Origin: Dyella_B acidisoli
GTDB lineage: Bacteria > Pseudomonadota > Gammaproteobacteria > Xanthomonadales > Rhodanobacteraceae
Length of the DNA: 64,000 nt
Assembly: GCF_049532895.1 (NCBI RefSeq)
Contig: NZ_CP064031.1
Coordinates: 1,240,001-1,304,000 of the forward strand
Direction of reading: 5' to 3'
Shown here: in pieces, positions 17,047-25,578 of the stretch
Numbering within the stretch: the first letter of the stretch is position 1
How the letters are laid out: every line of letters begins with the position of its first letter
Position numbers and translations under genes: made by a program
Notes under the pieces: model-generated
The model's database searches: none
What the model was told of the DNA's origin: nothing
Seen by the model: only the letters and a program-made list of their open reading frames with translations

Positions 17047-17138
17047 CGCTTCCAGAAACGTGCCGATCCGCCGCAATGCTTTAAATGCAGATGAATCGCT
17101 TCCAGAAACGTGCTTCGCGCGGAAAACACTTGTGTTTT
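17047..17138. promoter_or_regulatory. tandem 17-bp direct repeats and palindrome in divergent promoter region
   Basis: CGCTTCCAGAAACGTGC occurs exactly twice, at 17047-17063 and 17097-17113, 50 bp apart (close to five helical turns). It is followed by the palindrome AAAACAC-TT-GTGTTTT (17123-17138). The sites lie between the divergent secreted-protein gene and the AraC gene. Same-face direct repeats fit AraC-type binding sites. Confidence 0.6.
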
Positions 17139-17188
17139 GCGTAGGAAGCGTATGATCGGCCGGGCACCGGGGATGCAGAGCTACGTCT

Positions 17189-18061
17189 ATGTCGATCATG
17201 CAGACAGTGTTGCGCTCATCGCACTTCAAAGTGATCAGTCATGTATGCAAGCGTCCGCGCGTCGATTGCGGCAACGTGACCGGCGATGAGCCGGCGCGTT
17301 TCATTTTTACCCGCCGCGGTTCGTTCATGGTGCACGCCGGCAACCGATGCTGGTTTGCCAGGCCGGGCCAGGCTGTGTTCGTGAGCAAGGGCGTCGAATA
17401 TCACATCACTCATCCGGATGCGGAAAGCTGCAATTGCTGCACCGACGTGCTGATTGATGACGAAACGCTGGACATGTTGGGCATCCACCCCGATCCAGGT
17501 CAGCCTTGCCGTGCCTTTGGCCACGACCTGCATTTCCAGAAAACGCACGTGGAAATGTTGCTCGGCTTGCTACGCGGCTGCGACACGGAAGATGGGGAAG
17601 AAATACTTGCTGATACGCTCGGCTACCTCGTGCAATCGCATGAATCCCGTGCATCGGCTACGCAGGACATGAAGGTGCAGCGACAGGTGACGCGCGTTGA
17701 GGAAGCGATCATTGGACGTGCCGAGGAAAATCTCGGCGTGAACGAATTGGCCAGGCTCGCAGGCTGCTCACCGTTTCATCTGTGTCGGATTTTCCGTTCC
17801 TGCACCGGGCAATCGTTACGTCAATTCCGCATGCAGCAGCGTTTGGGAACGGCGTTGGGGCGGCTGGGTGATGGTGAGAAGGATCTGGCGGCGTTGGCTT
17901 GCGACGTGGGCTTCAATAGCCATAGTCATATGACCGATGCATTTCGGCTTGCGTTGGGCATGTCGCCGAGCGAAGTGCGCGACGATATGCGGCATAGCGA
18001 TCTGCATGCGCTGAAGAGCCGCTTGCGCGACCTCGCCATTCGAAGCGCACGATTTGTGTAA
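17189..18061 (+). CDS. AraC family transcriptional regulator
   Basis: A 290-residue regulator. The N-terminal part (residues 1-110) looks like a cupin sensor (FIFTRRGSFMVHAGNRCWFARPGQAVFVSKGVEYHI) with an unusual cluster ESCNCCTDV. The C-terminal AraC domain (about 170-275) has LGVNELARLAGCSPFHLCRIFRSCTGQSL and LAALACDVGFNSHSHMTDAFRLALGMSPSEVR. It is divergent from a secreted-protein gene and lies upstream of the ThDP enzyme gene. Direct repeats at 17047-17113 are likely binding sites. The Cys cluster could sense metal or redox state, but this is inference. Confidence 0.9.
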   Translation: MSIMQTVLRSSHFKVISHVCKRPRVDCGNVTGDEPARFIFTRRGSFMVHAGNRCWFARPGQAVFVSKGVEYHITHPDAESCNCCTDVLIDDETLDMLGIHPDPGQPCRAFGHDLHFQKTHVEMLLGLLRGCDTEDGEEILADTLGYLVQSHESRASATQDMKVQRQVTRVEEAIIGRAEENLGVNELARLAGCSPFHLCRIFRSCTGQSLRQFRMQQRLGTALGRLGDGEKDLAALACDVGFNSHSHMTDAFRLALGMSPSEVRDDMRHSDLHALKSRLRDLAIRSARFV

Positions 18062-18426
18062 CCAGCTGTGAAGGTCGCCTTGTCTCAGGGCTGTCATTTT
18101 CGCTTTCCTTGTCCTTGATTTGCGGCTTTCGCACTCCGCAGAACATTTGCGGAAAGTTATGCACAAAAACGGAAATCCCAAAACTTTTGTGCGTCAGTTC
18201 CTATTTATCGTACTTAACCAGTCATAGCATCGATAGCGAAAGCCGTTAGGAAAGCAAGGCGCATGCACCCGCAACGCTATGCAGGCGGGATGAGCCACTC
18301 GAAGTTATGACGCGAGCCGGATTGGGTTGGCTTGCCACGTGCCATCGACATCACTCCCGAGCCCGACATGATGCTCGGGCGGCCGGTTATTGCTCTTGGT
18401 GCAACGGAAAGTCGCAGGGGGTTTTC
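18062..18426 (+). promoter_or_regulatory. leader region of ThDP enzyme operon with inverted repeats
   Basis: No gene is supported here. Two inverted repeats stand out: TCCGCA (18135-18140) with TGCGGA (18148-18153), and GCACAAAA (18161-18168) with TTTTGTGC (18185-18192). They could be an operator, or a terminator for the upstream AraC gene. An in-frame upstream ATG at 18307 has no ribosome site. Confidence 0.4.
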
Positions 18427-20157
18427 ATGGTTGTTGTCGAACCACGAATCGGCTACGAGCGGCTGCTCGATGCCATGACGGAGTGGGGGATAAGCATGTG
18501 CTCCGGTGTAACGGGTGGCGGTCTGGTTCATTTGCTGAAGCAGATGGATCCTTATGTTCCGCATCGTGCGCGCACTGAGCAGATCGAATTCTTTACGGTC
18601 GGCGAATATGTGGCCGGTTTTGTTCCGCTTGGCCATTATCTTGCGACGGGTAAAATCGCTGCCGCGGCTGCTACTACGGGCGCGGCAAGCAAACTTCTGC
18701 TGTGCGGCCTGAGTGATGCCAAGCTGCACAATATTCCGGCCGTCTATCTCATTGCCGCCACGCCGTCGAGCATGGCGTTTCAGTCGCCTTTGCAAGACAC
18801 CACCGAATCCGGCAGTAACATGATCGGCCAGCTCATGGCGGAATTGCCGGAAGGCACGTTTGTACTCGATGACATCGCGTCTCTGGACGAGCAACTTTCG
18901 GCCGCGTGGGATCAGCTGAACCAGTCGAAGCCCGTAGCACTTGTCATGCCGCCCGATGCATTGTCGGAGATGACGTCTCACTCATCGGAAAAAGGCATGA
19001 CTCTCAGTCATCGAGATGAGGTTGGCCACGAAAGTTTGACTGCACTTTTTCAGCGTCATCTTTCACAAAGAAGAACAGGACGAATCGTTGTCATGGCCGG
19101 CGACGAAGCTGCGCGTTATCCGGATATGCTTTATCTCACGTCGCGGCTTTGCGAAGTGCTCAAGGCACCGATTGTATGGAGCATCAATGGTGCAAACGCG
19201 GTGTCCAGGGATAATCCTTACGCTCACGGCTATCTGGGCTTTGGTGGGAATGACCGTGCGACGGAGCTTTGGGACAGTTTGAATGAGCGCGACATGCTCA
19301 TCACCATCGGCTTTTGCGCCGATGAATACACTGCCAATTTTTCTCCTGCAAAAGCCGGCCTGGTTTGGAACATCACGGCCAATGCACACTTGTACGGAAG
19401 TGCGCATGGAAGCTTTCGTCATCAGGTGGTGGGGGAGTTCCTGCAAACGGTCGGTGACGTCGAAGAGATCCTCCGGGAGACTATCCTTTGGTGTCAGGCG
19501 CATCCGCAGGTTTGCAACGAGGATTCGCCGCGCTATTCGGATCTCAACGTCGGTACCTGTGGTCGCGTGCATGGCAATGCCGTGGATATCGTGGCCTTCT
19601 ATGAAAAGCTCGATGGTTTGTGGCAGCCGGACAGCCTAGGTTTTGACGACGTTTGCCTGGCCTACAAAGATCGTCAATACGTGACCCAGCGTCCGCATCC
19701 GCACGCAAAGATTTATTCCTTGTATCGCGGTTCCGCCATGGGTGGCGCATACGGCCTTGGCCTGGGAGCAAAAATCGCATCGCCCGGTAAGCACGTGTTT
19801 GTGTTTTCAGGCGACGGTTGCTTTCGGTTGTATGGCGGATGCCTGGTGGAAGCGCGACAACTTGGCATCACCTTGTTCGTGCTGGACAACGCTAACTACG
19901 GGATCGTGGAGCAGGGGCTTTCGAAGATCCTGCCGCATACGCCGGCACGCCGATATCACGGTGAGCTAGAGCGTATCGATTTTTGCGCAATGGCTCGCGC
20001 ATGCGGATGGTTGAGTGTTCGAGTGTCACCTGATTTGAGCAATCTTTCCGACATCATGCGAGAGGCTTACCGGCGAGATCGTCCATCCATGCTCGTGGAG
20101 GTGCCGGTCGACAGTCACCAGGTCGTGGGCCCCAATCCTCGCTTGAAAAATCTATAG
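18427..20157 (+). CDS. thiamine-diphosphate-dependent enzyme (decarboxylase/acetolactate synthase fold)
   Basis: A 576-residue protein with the three-domain ThDP layout: an N-terminal Pyr domain (GVTGGGLVHLL near residue 25, with a Glu in FFTVGEYVAGF near 58 as candidate cofactor-activating residue), a middle domain, and a C-terminal PP domain. The PP domain has the ThDP/Mg motif GDGCFRLYGG...LDNANYG (GDG-x-N) near residues 460-490. ATG 18427 with GCAGGGGG upstream is used. The substrate is not evident. It resembles 2-oxoacid decarboxylases more than anabolic acetolactate synthase, and no small regulatory subunit is nearby. A MEKHLA-domain gene follows directly. Confidence 0.85.
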   Translation: MVVVEPRIGYERLLDAMTEWGISMCSGVTGGGLVHLLKQMDPYVPHRARTEQIEFFTVGEYVAGFVPLGHYLATGKIAAAAATTGAASKLLLCGLSDAKLHNIPAVYLIAATPSSMAFQSPLQDTTESGSNMIGQLMAELPEGTFVLDDIASLDEQLSAAWDQLNQSKPVALVMPPDALSEMTSHSSEKGMTLSHRDEVGHESLTALFQRHLSQRRTGRIVVMAGDEAARYPDMLYLTSRLCEVLKAPIVWSINGANAVSRDNPYAHGYLGFGGNDRATELWDSLNERDMLITIGFCADEYTANFSPAKAGLVWNITANAHLYGSAHGSFRHQVVGEFLQTVGDVEEILRETILWCQAHPQVCNEDSPRYSDLNVGTCGRVHGNAVDIVAFYEKLDGLWQPDSLGFDDVCLAYKDRQYVTQRPHPHAKIYSLYRGSAMGGAYGLGLGAKIASPGKHVFVFSGDGCFRLYGGCLVEARQLGITLFVLDNANYGIVEQGLSKILPHTPARRYHGELERIDFCAMARACGWLSVRVSPDLSNLSDIMREAYRRDRPSMLVEVPVDSHQVVGPNPRLKNL

Positions 20158-20222
20158 TGCGAGCTGTTTCGCTTGCTTCACGCCACAGCCGATTTCTCAC
20201 CTTCATCGATTGCACGGACTCC

Positions 20223-20669
20223 ATGAATATCCCTGTCGCGGCCTCGAGCCTATATCGCTTGCTTGCAGATAGTTATGCCCGCTGGCTCAAGCAGCCGCTG
20301 GTCGACCCGGCGTTGTCGGATGAGCAGGCGGCACGCTGGCTCTATGAGGACGCGCCCTTCGGACTGCTGGCGCATAACACCCATGCCGATCCGTTATTCA
20401 TCTACGGCAACGTTTCTGCACAACGCTGCTTTGAATACTCTTGGGACGAACTGATGCTGCTGCCGTCCCGACTGTCTGCGCCACCACAACAGGTGCAGGG
20501 TAGAAAGGAATTTCTGGAGCAAGTCAGCAAGCAGGGGTTTGCTTCCGGCTATCGCGGGCTGCGCATCAGCAAGTCAGAGCGCACTTTCTGGATCAACGAT
20601 GGAACGGTCTGGCAGTTGGTCGACCAAGCAGGCGTACTGCACGGGCAAGCGGCTTTGTTCAGGACGTAG
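20223..20669 (+). CDS. MEKHLA domain protein (PAS-like)
   Basis: A 148-residue single-domain protein matching the MEKHLA family (PF08670): LLADSYARWL near the N-terminus, APFGLLAHNTHADPLFIYGNVSAQRCFEYSWDELMLLPSRLSA in the middle, and RTFWINDGTVWQLVD near the end. MEKHLA is related to PAS domains and may bind a small ligand. The ATG is at 20223. A GTG at 20157 overlaps the stop of the ThDP gene and would give a 170-residue form. Either way the two genes are probably co-transcribed. Function unknown. Confidence 0.82.
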   Translation: MNIPVAASSLYRLLADSYARWLKQPLVDPALSDEQAARWLYEDAPFGLLAHNTHADPLFIYGNVSAQRCFEYSWDELMLLPSRLSAPPQQVQGRKEFLEQVSKQGFASGYRGLRISKSERTFWINDGTVWQLVDQAGVLHGQAALFRT

Positions 20670-20686
20670 CGTGATACGGGGCGCGG

Positions 20687-21352
20687 TCATACCTGCTTTG
20701 GTTGCCGCGTGGCTGCCTGGCACTCCCGCACCATCGCCAGCAAGGCGTCGCCTGAAATCAGCTCGATCGGCTTGCCATGCACGAAGCGTTGCGCGTCGTC
20801 GGTGTAGTGGCCGATGGCGACGATCTTCACTGCGTCAGCACGATGATGCATGAGCAGCCCGTACATTTCCCGCACCACCCGCACGTCCACCAGCTTGGTG
20901 CGCCATTGCTTGCATTGCACGAGCGTGGTGTTGCCGTCTTTTTGCAGGATCAGATCAACGCCGCCATCGTCGCCGCCCAACCCGATTTCTTGCACCTTGT
21001 AGCCCGCGCGCCGGAATGCCTCACCGACCAGCATTTCGAACTCGCGCCAGTCCATCGCGCTCAAACTGCGCAAGCCGGTTTGCGCAGCCAGCAGGTGCTG
21101 GCGGCGACGGCTATCCAGGAAGGAAATCAGCGCGGCGAGCCAGCAGGCAATCAGCATCAGCCAAGCGACAGGGGCGTAGACACCGTCTGCCAGCGAGGTT
21201 CCAAGTGCTTGGCCGGTCGGGCCGCCGAAGGTGGTCATGAACCACCCCAGCCCGTAGCGCATGGCAGCGTAGCCTGCTACGCCAAGCACAACGCCGGACT
21301 GCCAGGGCAGTTTTGAGACCATCTCGATGCCGCCGTCTTTGCGCCTTCCCAC
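20687..21352 (-). CDS. membrane-anchored Mrr-like restriction endonuclease domain protein (copy 1)
   Basis: A 221-residue protein with two N-terminal transmembrane helices (about residues 15-75, including PVAWLMLIACWLAALISFL) and a C-terminal Mrr_cat domain of the PD-(D/E)xK superfamily. Catalytic residues appear as GGVDLILQK...TLVQCKQW (D...QxK), intact here. Such proteins may cut modified or foreign DNA, but the membrane anchor is unusual for that role. GTG 21352 with AGGAGG 5 bases upstream is preferred over ATG 21373, which has no ribosome site. A paralogue lies at 59484-60161. It is convergent with the MEKHLA gene. Confidence 0.85.
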   Translation of the reverse strand: MGRRKDGGIEMVSKLPWQSGVVLGVAGYAAMRYGLGWFMTTFGGPTGQALGTSLADGVYAPVAWLMLIACWLAALISFLDSRRRQHLLAAQTGLRSLSAMDWREFEMLVGEAFRRAGYKVQEIGLGGDDGGVDLILQKDGNTTLVQCKQWRTKLVDVRVVREMYGLLMHHRADAVKIVAIGHYTDDAQRFVHGKPIELISGDALLAMVRECQAATRQPKQV

Positions 21353-21640
21353 CGCCCCCTCCTGAGCGCCCATTTTTCTTGATTAACTCGTTGACTCGCA
21401 GGTGCGGTCTTCAAGAATCAGTAAGCAGGAACTGCGCCAATGGATGAGCTGTGCGAACCGACGTGGAGGCCAGCTGGATAAGCAAAGAAGCTGTGGGGAT
21501 AATGTCCGGAAGTGCTTGTTTTGCCTAAAACGACAGCTTCGCGTTGGGTTGACCGGCAGCCGTGCGGAGCGATTTGATAACGATGTCTACGTGACTCACT
21601 ACGTCACCTGACGCAATGGGTAACGGCCGCTGTGTGTCGT

Positions 21641-22150
21641 CTAGGCCCGTAGTAGGCGCTGGTAGCGAATTTCGTCGACGGCGATGCCCCAGATGCGATC
21701 CGTTCGGACCAGCCCGTCAGGCGTCCAGTTGTCTGCGCGATAGAAGCGTTCGCCGCGCTGGTTGCCCGCAAGCAGCCACAACATGGCATGTTGGTATCCC
21801 AGTTCGGCCAGGCGCCGACGGGCCGCGGCTATCAAGGCAGCACCGATACCACGTCCCCACCTATCGGGGTCGACATAGAGCGCGCACAGTTCGCCGTGAT
21901 CAGGTATATCGCTGTCGCGCGATGGAGCAGTGGTGGCGAATCCGCAAATCGCATCGTCTTCCATCGCCACGATCGTCATGGGGCGTCGGACGTCCTGCGT
22001 GGCGAAGTTATACCGTTGAGCGCGCTCTTCCGCGCGAAGTTGCGTCAGGTACTCAGCAGGAAGCAGATGACGATAACCGACCTGCCACGCACGCACGTGC
22101 ACGCGCGCCACGCTCAGGGCGTCTTCTGGCTCAGCAGGTCGTATCAACAT
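21641..22150 (-). CDS. GNAT family N-acetyltransferase
   Basis: A 169-residue GNAT enzyme. The acetyl-CoA-binding motif A is ELCALYVDPDRWGRGIGAALIAAARRRL (R-G-x-G-x-A after the strand), followed by WLLAGNQRGERFYRADNWTPDG, the usual beta5-alpha4 region. It transfers acetyl from acetyl-CoA to an amine of unknown identity. It is divergent from the SPFH gene and monocistronic. Confidence 0.88.
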   Translation of the reverse strand: MLIRPAEPEDALSVARVHVRAWQVGYRHLLPAEYLTQLRAEERAQRYNFATQDVRRPMTIVAMEDDAICGFATTAPSRDSDIPDHGELCALYVDPDRWGRGIGAALIAAARRRLAELGYQHAMLWLLAGNQRGERFYRADNWTPDGLVRTDRIWGIAVDEIRYQRLLRA

Positions 22151-22257
22151 GCGATCAGTTTGGCATGCTTGTCGAGCATGTGCGAAAAACCAAGGTCACT
22201 CGCCAACGCAATGCCGTTCCGGCAAGATGCGGCCATTATCAGGAAAGGGGATTTTCC

Positions 22258-23139
22258 ATGCTCAACTTGCCGCCCAAGGACCCACGTTCGTTCCTCGGTC
22301 GATTCCCTTTCGGGTTGATCATCGCCATTGTTGTCGTCTTTCTGCTGCTCAACAGCGTGTTCGTGGTATCGCCCAGTGAAGAGGCCGGAACGCGATGGCT
22401 GGGTGGCACGCCGATGACCACTGCGCCGCTGAAGACCGGCGTGCACTTCAAGGTGCCGTTCTTCGAAACCGTGGATCGTCTGCAGACGAGCCGCTCGGTG
22501 TATACGCTCAATGGTCTGGACGTCTATACCAACGACAACCAGAAGGTCACGATCGACATCAGTCTGATCTACCAGATACCCAGTTCCGCGGTGATGAACC
22601 TGCTTTATGAGGTGGGGCGTGCGGGCTCGCTGGATATTGAAGCTACCATTCTGCCGGTGGTGCGTGACCGCGCACTGGCTGCTTTCGCACGCTACAACAC
22701 CTTGACCATCTCCGATCAGCGCGCGCAGATCACTACGCAAATGCGCAAAGACATCAGTGATGCGCTGAAGCGGCTGTTCAATGTCGACGTGATCGATGTG
22801 CAGCTCGTAGGCATCCATTATTCGCCGGTCTTCGATCAATCGATCGAAGAAGCCGTGCGCGCCAAGAATCTCGCTGTGCAGGCAGAAAACACGGTGGCGC
22901 AGAAGCGCTACGAAGGCGAACAGAAAACCGTGACCGCCAACGCCGAGGCACAGGCCGCCGTGATGCAAGCGCAGGGCCAGGCAAAAGCGATCGAAACTGT
23001 CGGCCAGGCGTTGAGGAGCAACCCTGAATACGCCCATTTCTATAGCCTTCAGCATTGGAACGGTGTGCTTCCGCAGGTGGTGGGCTCGGGTTCCATTCCG
23101 ATGATCGATCTGAGCAAAGGGCAGGAGAGCGGCAAGTAA
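22258..23139 (+). CDS. SPFH/band-7 (prohibitin-like) membrane protein
   Basis: A 293-residue protein with one N-terminal transmembrane helix (FGLIIAIVVVFLLLNSVFVV, about residues 17-37), an SPFH domain (about 40-225: YTLNGLDVYTNDNQKVTIDISLIYQI) and an alanine/glutamine-rich coiled coil (AENTVAQKRYEGEQKTVTANAEAQAAVMQAQGQAKA). This is the prohibitin/HflK-like layout. Such proteins form membrane rings that organise microdomains or regulate FtsH-type proteases. ATG 22258 follows AGGAAAGGGG. An open frame continues upstream from 21616 but crosses the divergent GNAT gene and is not used. Confidence 0.9.
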   Translation: MLNLPPKDPRSFLGRFPFGLIIAIVVVFLLLNSVFVVSPSEEAGTRWLGGTPMTTAPLKTGVHFKVPFFETVDRLQTSRSVYTLNGLDVYTNDNQKVTIDISLIYQIPSSAVMNLLYEVGRAGSLDIEATILPVVRDRALAAFARYNTLTISDQRAQITTQMRKDISDALKRLFNVDVIDVQLVGIHYSPVFDQSIEEAVRAKNLAVQAENTVAQKRYEGEQKTVTANAEAQAAVMQAQGQAKAIETVGQALRSNPEYAHFYSLQHWNGVLPQVVGSGSIPMIDLSKGQESGK

Positions 23140-23836
23140 GACCGTATCGGCGGTTGTGATGCAGTCCGCTCCGGCCTTTTTTGTTTGAAGCGTTTGTGCG
23201 CGAATAAATCCCCTTTACGCGGCTGTCGTGACGTGCCGCATAACAGATGCACGCGCTTGCCAATGCGCCATCGCGCACATTTCCGTGTGCGCGATGGCGT
23301 GAAGGCAATGCTTGCGAAAAGCTTTCGCGTAGCACGCTGATTTCCGCATGCAAACTAGGGTCATCGTGTTTTTCACGCGACGTTGATGCGATCGGAGCCG
23401 TTACGCGCAGATGATGTCGCGGCTTGCACGTCGAACGCTGTCGGTAGTCTTGCTTCGATGGTACGTACTGCGCTTATGCGTGAAAGCATGTTGATGTTCG
23501 TGAATGAGCAAGCTGCAGTGGCTTCGTGTGCACACTCATGAACCTTAGCTAATTTACGTCGCGAAGCACTTGTCACATCGATTGACGTTGCTTGTTTCAC
23601 CGACCTAATGTCCAACCCGTTCACCACAAGGAATGTCGGTGAACGATTTCCGTGGCGGCATCGAAACAGCTATGCGCCGCCAGAGCGATGTATCGGTACT
23701 GCCTGCATGGGGAGCGCAGGGGGATCAGCAGTTCGCCGAAGCTTGGGGAGTCGCGATATCTCGAAACATGAGGTGGCATGGAGTTCTGGAAACTCCATTG
23801 GGTTCGTTCGTCCAAATTTCTTGTGGGAGATAAAAC
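23140..23836. other. intergenic stretch with a strong hairpin
   Basis: About 700 bases between the SPFH and peptidase genes. A perfect 14-bp stem (23266-23279 with 23286-23299, CGCCATCGCGCACA and its complement) with a 6-base loop stands out. No T-run follows, so it may be a structured RNA or a REP-like site. I support no coding gene. The last 60 bases hold the peptidase ribosome site GGGAGAT. Confidence 0.4.
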
Positions 23837-25432
23837 ATGGCAAGTCTTCGTATCAAATCGCTGGTGGTTGCCTTGAGCCTGGCGAGTGTCACGTCAGTGT
23901 TTGCCGCGCAGGACAACTTCGATGCGATGGTGAGCGTCAAGCATGCAACAGAGTTGCGCAAAGGTGATGCGGTGGTTGGGCCGCTGGCTTTCTCGCAGCC
24001 CATGCACATCGTGGTCTCGTTGAAATTGCGCAACAAGGCCGAGCTGGATGCCTATCTGGCCAAGCCCGGCCACAAGCCGCTGACGCCGGAACAATTCAAG
24101 GCACGCTACTCGCCGACCGAAAGCCAAGCCAAAGCGGTGGCGGAATATCTGACCAAGGCGGGTTTCAGCAAGGTGAGCATTGCCCCCAATCGCATGCTGG
24201 TGGAGGGCTATGGTCGTGCCGACACCGCGCAGGCGGCGTTCAATACCACCTTCGTGCATGTGCACACGCATGACGGACGCGAGGCATACGCCAACGCCAG
24301 CGACGTGAAGATTCCTGCGTCCTTGCATGGCGCCGTGCTGGAAGTGCTGGGCGTGCAGAATGTGCACGTCGCGCATACCTTCGTCCATCGCGCGGACCTT
24401 CATGCAGTGCACACGAACGCCAGTGGTTCGGCAGTGGCGCACAATCCCACCGACTTCAATGCCATTTACGGTGCAAGCGGTCTTGCTGCGGCCACGTCGA
24501 TTTCCGTGGGTGTGATCACCGAGGGCAGCCTGACCAATGTGCAGAGCGATCTGCAGCAATTCGCCAGCAACAACAATCTATCGACCATCAACGTGCAGGT
24601 GGTCGACAACAGCAACGGCAGCAGCGATACCAGCGGCGATGGAGAATGGGATCTGGATACGCAAGACATCGTCGGCATGACCGGTGGTGTGAGCCAGCTG
24701 GTGCTGTATGACGCTGCTTCGCTGCAGGATTCGGATCTCACCACCGACTACAACTCTGTGGTTTCCGCCAACGCGGTGCCGGTGATCAACGTATCCCTGG
24801 GCGAATGCGAAACCAACGCGCCGACCTCGACGGATGACCAGATCTTCCAGCAGGCCCAAGCACAGGGGCAAACCTTCTCGGTATCTTCTGGCGATTCCGG
24901 TGCCGATGAGTGCGGCAATGGCGGAACGACACCGAGCTATCCGGCTAGTTCGCCTTACGTCGTCGCAGTAGGCGGCACCACGTTGTATACCAACAACACA
25001 ACCACCTGGAGCGACGAACAGGTCTGGAGTGGTACCGGCGGCAGCCCAAGTACCATCGAACCGATTCCGAGCTGGCAGCAAGGTGTTGGACAGAACGGCA
25101 GTTCGCAATTCCGTGGCGTGCCGGATGTCGCGTTCGATGCCGATCCCAATACCGGCTCGCTAGTGATCGTGGACGGGCAGCAACAGCAGATTGGTGGCAC
25201 CAGCCTCGCATCACCGCTATTCGTGGGCTCGTGGGCGCTCATCCTGCAGGCGAAGGGCAGCAACCCTGGCTTTGCCGCACCGCTGCTCTATTCGGATGCA
25301 GCGTCGAATTATTCCACCGACTTCCATGACGTTACGGTGGGTAGCAACAATGGTGAAACCGCGGCGGCGGGTTGGGACTACACCACGGGCTTCGGCAGCC
25401 TCAACGTGGGCAATGCAGCTCCGCATTTTTGA
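23837..25432 (+). CDS. S53 family serine-carboxyl peptidase (sedolisin/xanthomonalisin-like)
   Basis: A 531-residue secreted peptidase. It has a signal peptide (about 1-23, ending SVFAA), an activation propeptide (Pro-kumamolisin domain, about 35-185) and a catalytic domain. The sedolisin triad is visible: Glu270 and Asp274 in GEWDLDTQD (E-x3-D spacing) and Ser456 in GGTSLASP. The oxyanion Asp353 is in SSGDSGADE. The C-terminal FHDVTVG and GWDYTTGFGSL region matches the calcium site. The family works at acid pH and is pepstatin-insensitive. It is monocistronic with a terminator at 25481. Confidence 0.95.
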   Translation: MASLRIKSLVVALSLASVTSVFAAQDNFDAMVSVKHATELRKGDAVVGPLAFSQPMHIVVSLKLRNKAELDAYLAKPGHKPLTPEQFKARYSPTESQAKAVAEYLTKAGFSKVSIAPNRMLVEGYGRADTAQAAFNTTFVHVHTHDGREAYANASDVKIPASLHGAVLEVLGVQNVHVAHTFVHRADLHAVHTNASGSAVAHNPTDFNAIYGASGLAAATSISVGVITEGSLTNVQSDLQQFASNNNLSTINVQVVDNSNGSSDTSGDGEWDLDTQDIVGMTGGVSQLVLYDAASLQDSDLTTDYNSVVSANAVPVINVSLGECETNAPTSTDDQIFQQAQAQGQTFSVSSGDSGADECGNGGTTPSYPASSPYVVAVGGTTLYTNNTTTWSDEQVWSGTGGSPSTIEPIPSWQQGVGQNGSSQFRGVPDVAFDADPNTGSLVIVDGQQQQIGGTSLASPLFVGSWALILQAKGSNPGFAAPLLYSDAASNYSTDFHDVTVGSNNGETAAAGWDYTTGFGSLNVGNAAPHF

Positions 25433-25480
25433 TGTGTGCAACGATGTGTGCACTGTGAGGCCAAGGACGGTGTAGGGAAG

Positions 25481-25510
25481 CGAACCGGTCGTTTGGCCGG
25501 TTCGTTTTTT
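25481..25510 (+). terminator. rho-independent terminator of S53 peptidase
   Basis: CGAACCGG (25481-25488) pairs with CCGGTTCG (25497-25504), followed directly by TTTTTT. Confidence 0.9.
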
Positions 25511-25538
25511 GTAGGTTGGGGTTTGCACCCCAGCCTAC
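25511..25538. repeat. GTAG-type REP-like hairpin
   Basis: GTAGGTTGGGG pairs with CCCCAGCCTAC around TTTGCA. It is the cleanest member of the GTAG family in this window and directly follows the terminator. Confidence 0.7.
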
Positions 25539-25578
25539 ACGGCTGATCAGGTCCCTCAGCGGAGGGGAAATAGCGCCG

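Noticed and set aside
20687..21352. Complete restriction-modification system around the Mrr-like gene
   Set aside because: There is no methyltransferase or specificity subunit nearby, so I annotate only a nuclease-domain protein.
21616..22257. Upstream extension of the SPFH gene
   Set aside because: The open frame crosses a well-supported GNAT gene on the other strand, and the ATG at 22258 has a strong ribosome site and starts a normal SPFH protein.
23373..23627. 84-codon minus-strand frame before the S53 peptidase
   Set aside because: No ribosome site or motif. The composition is that of random coding in an intergenic stretch.
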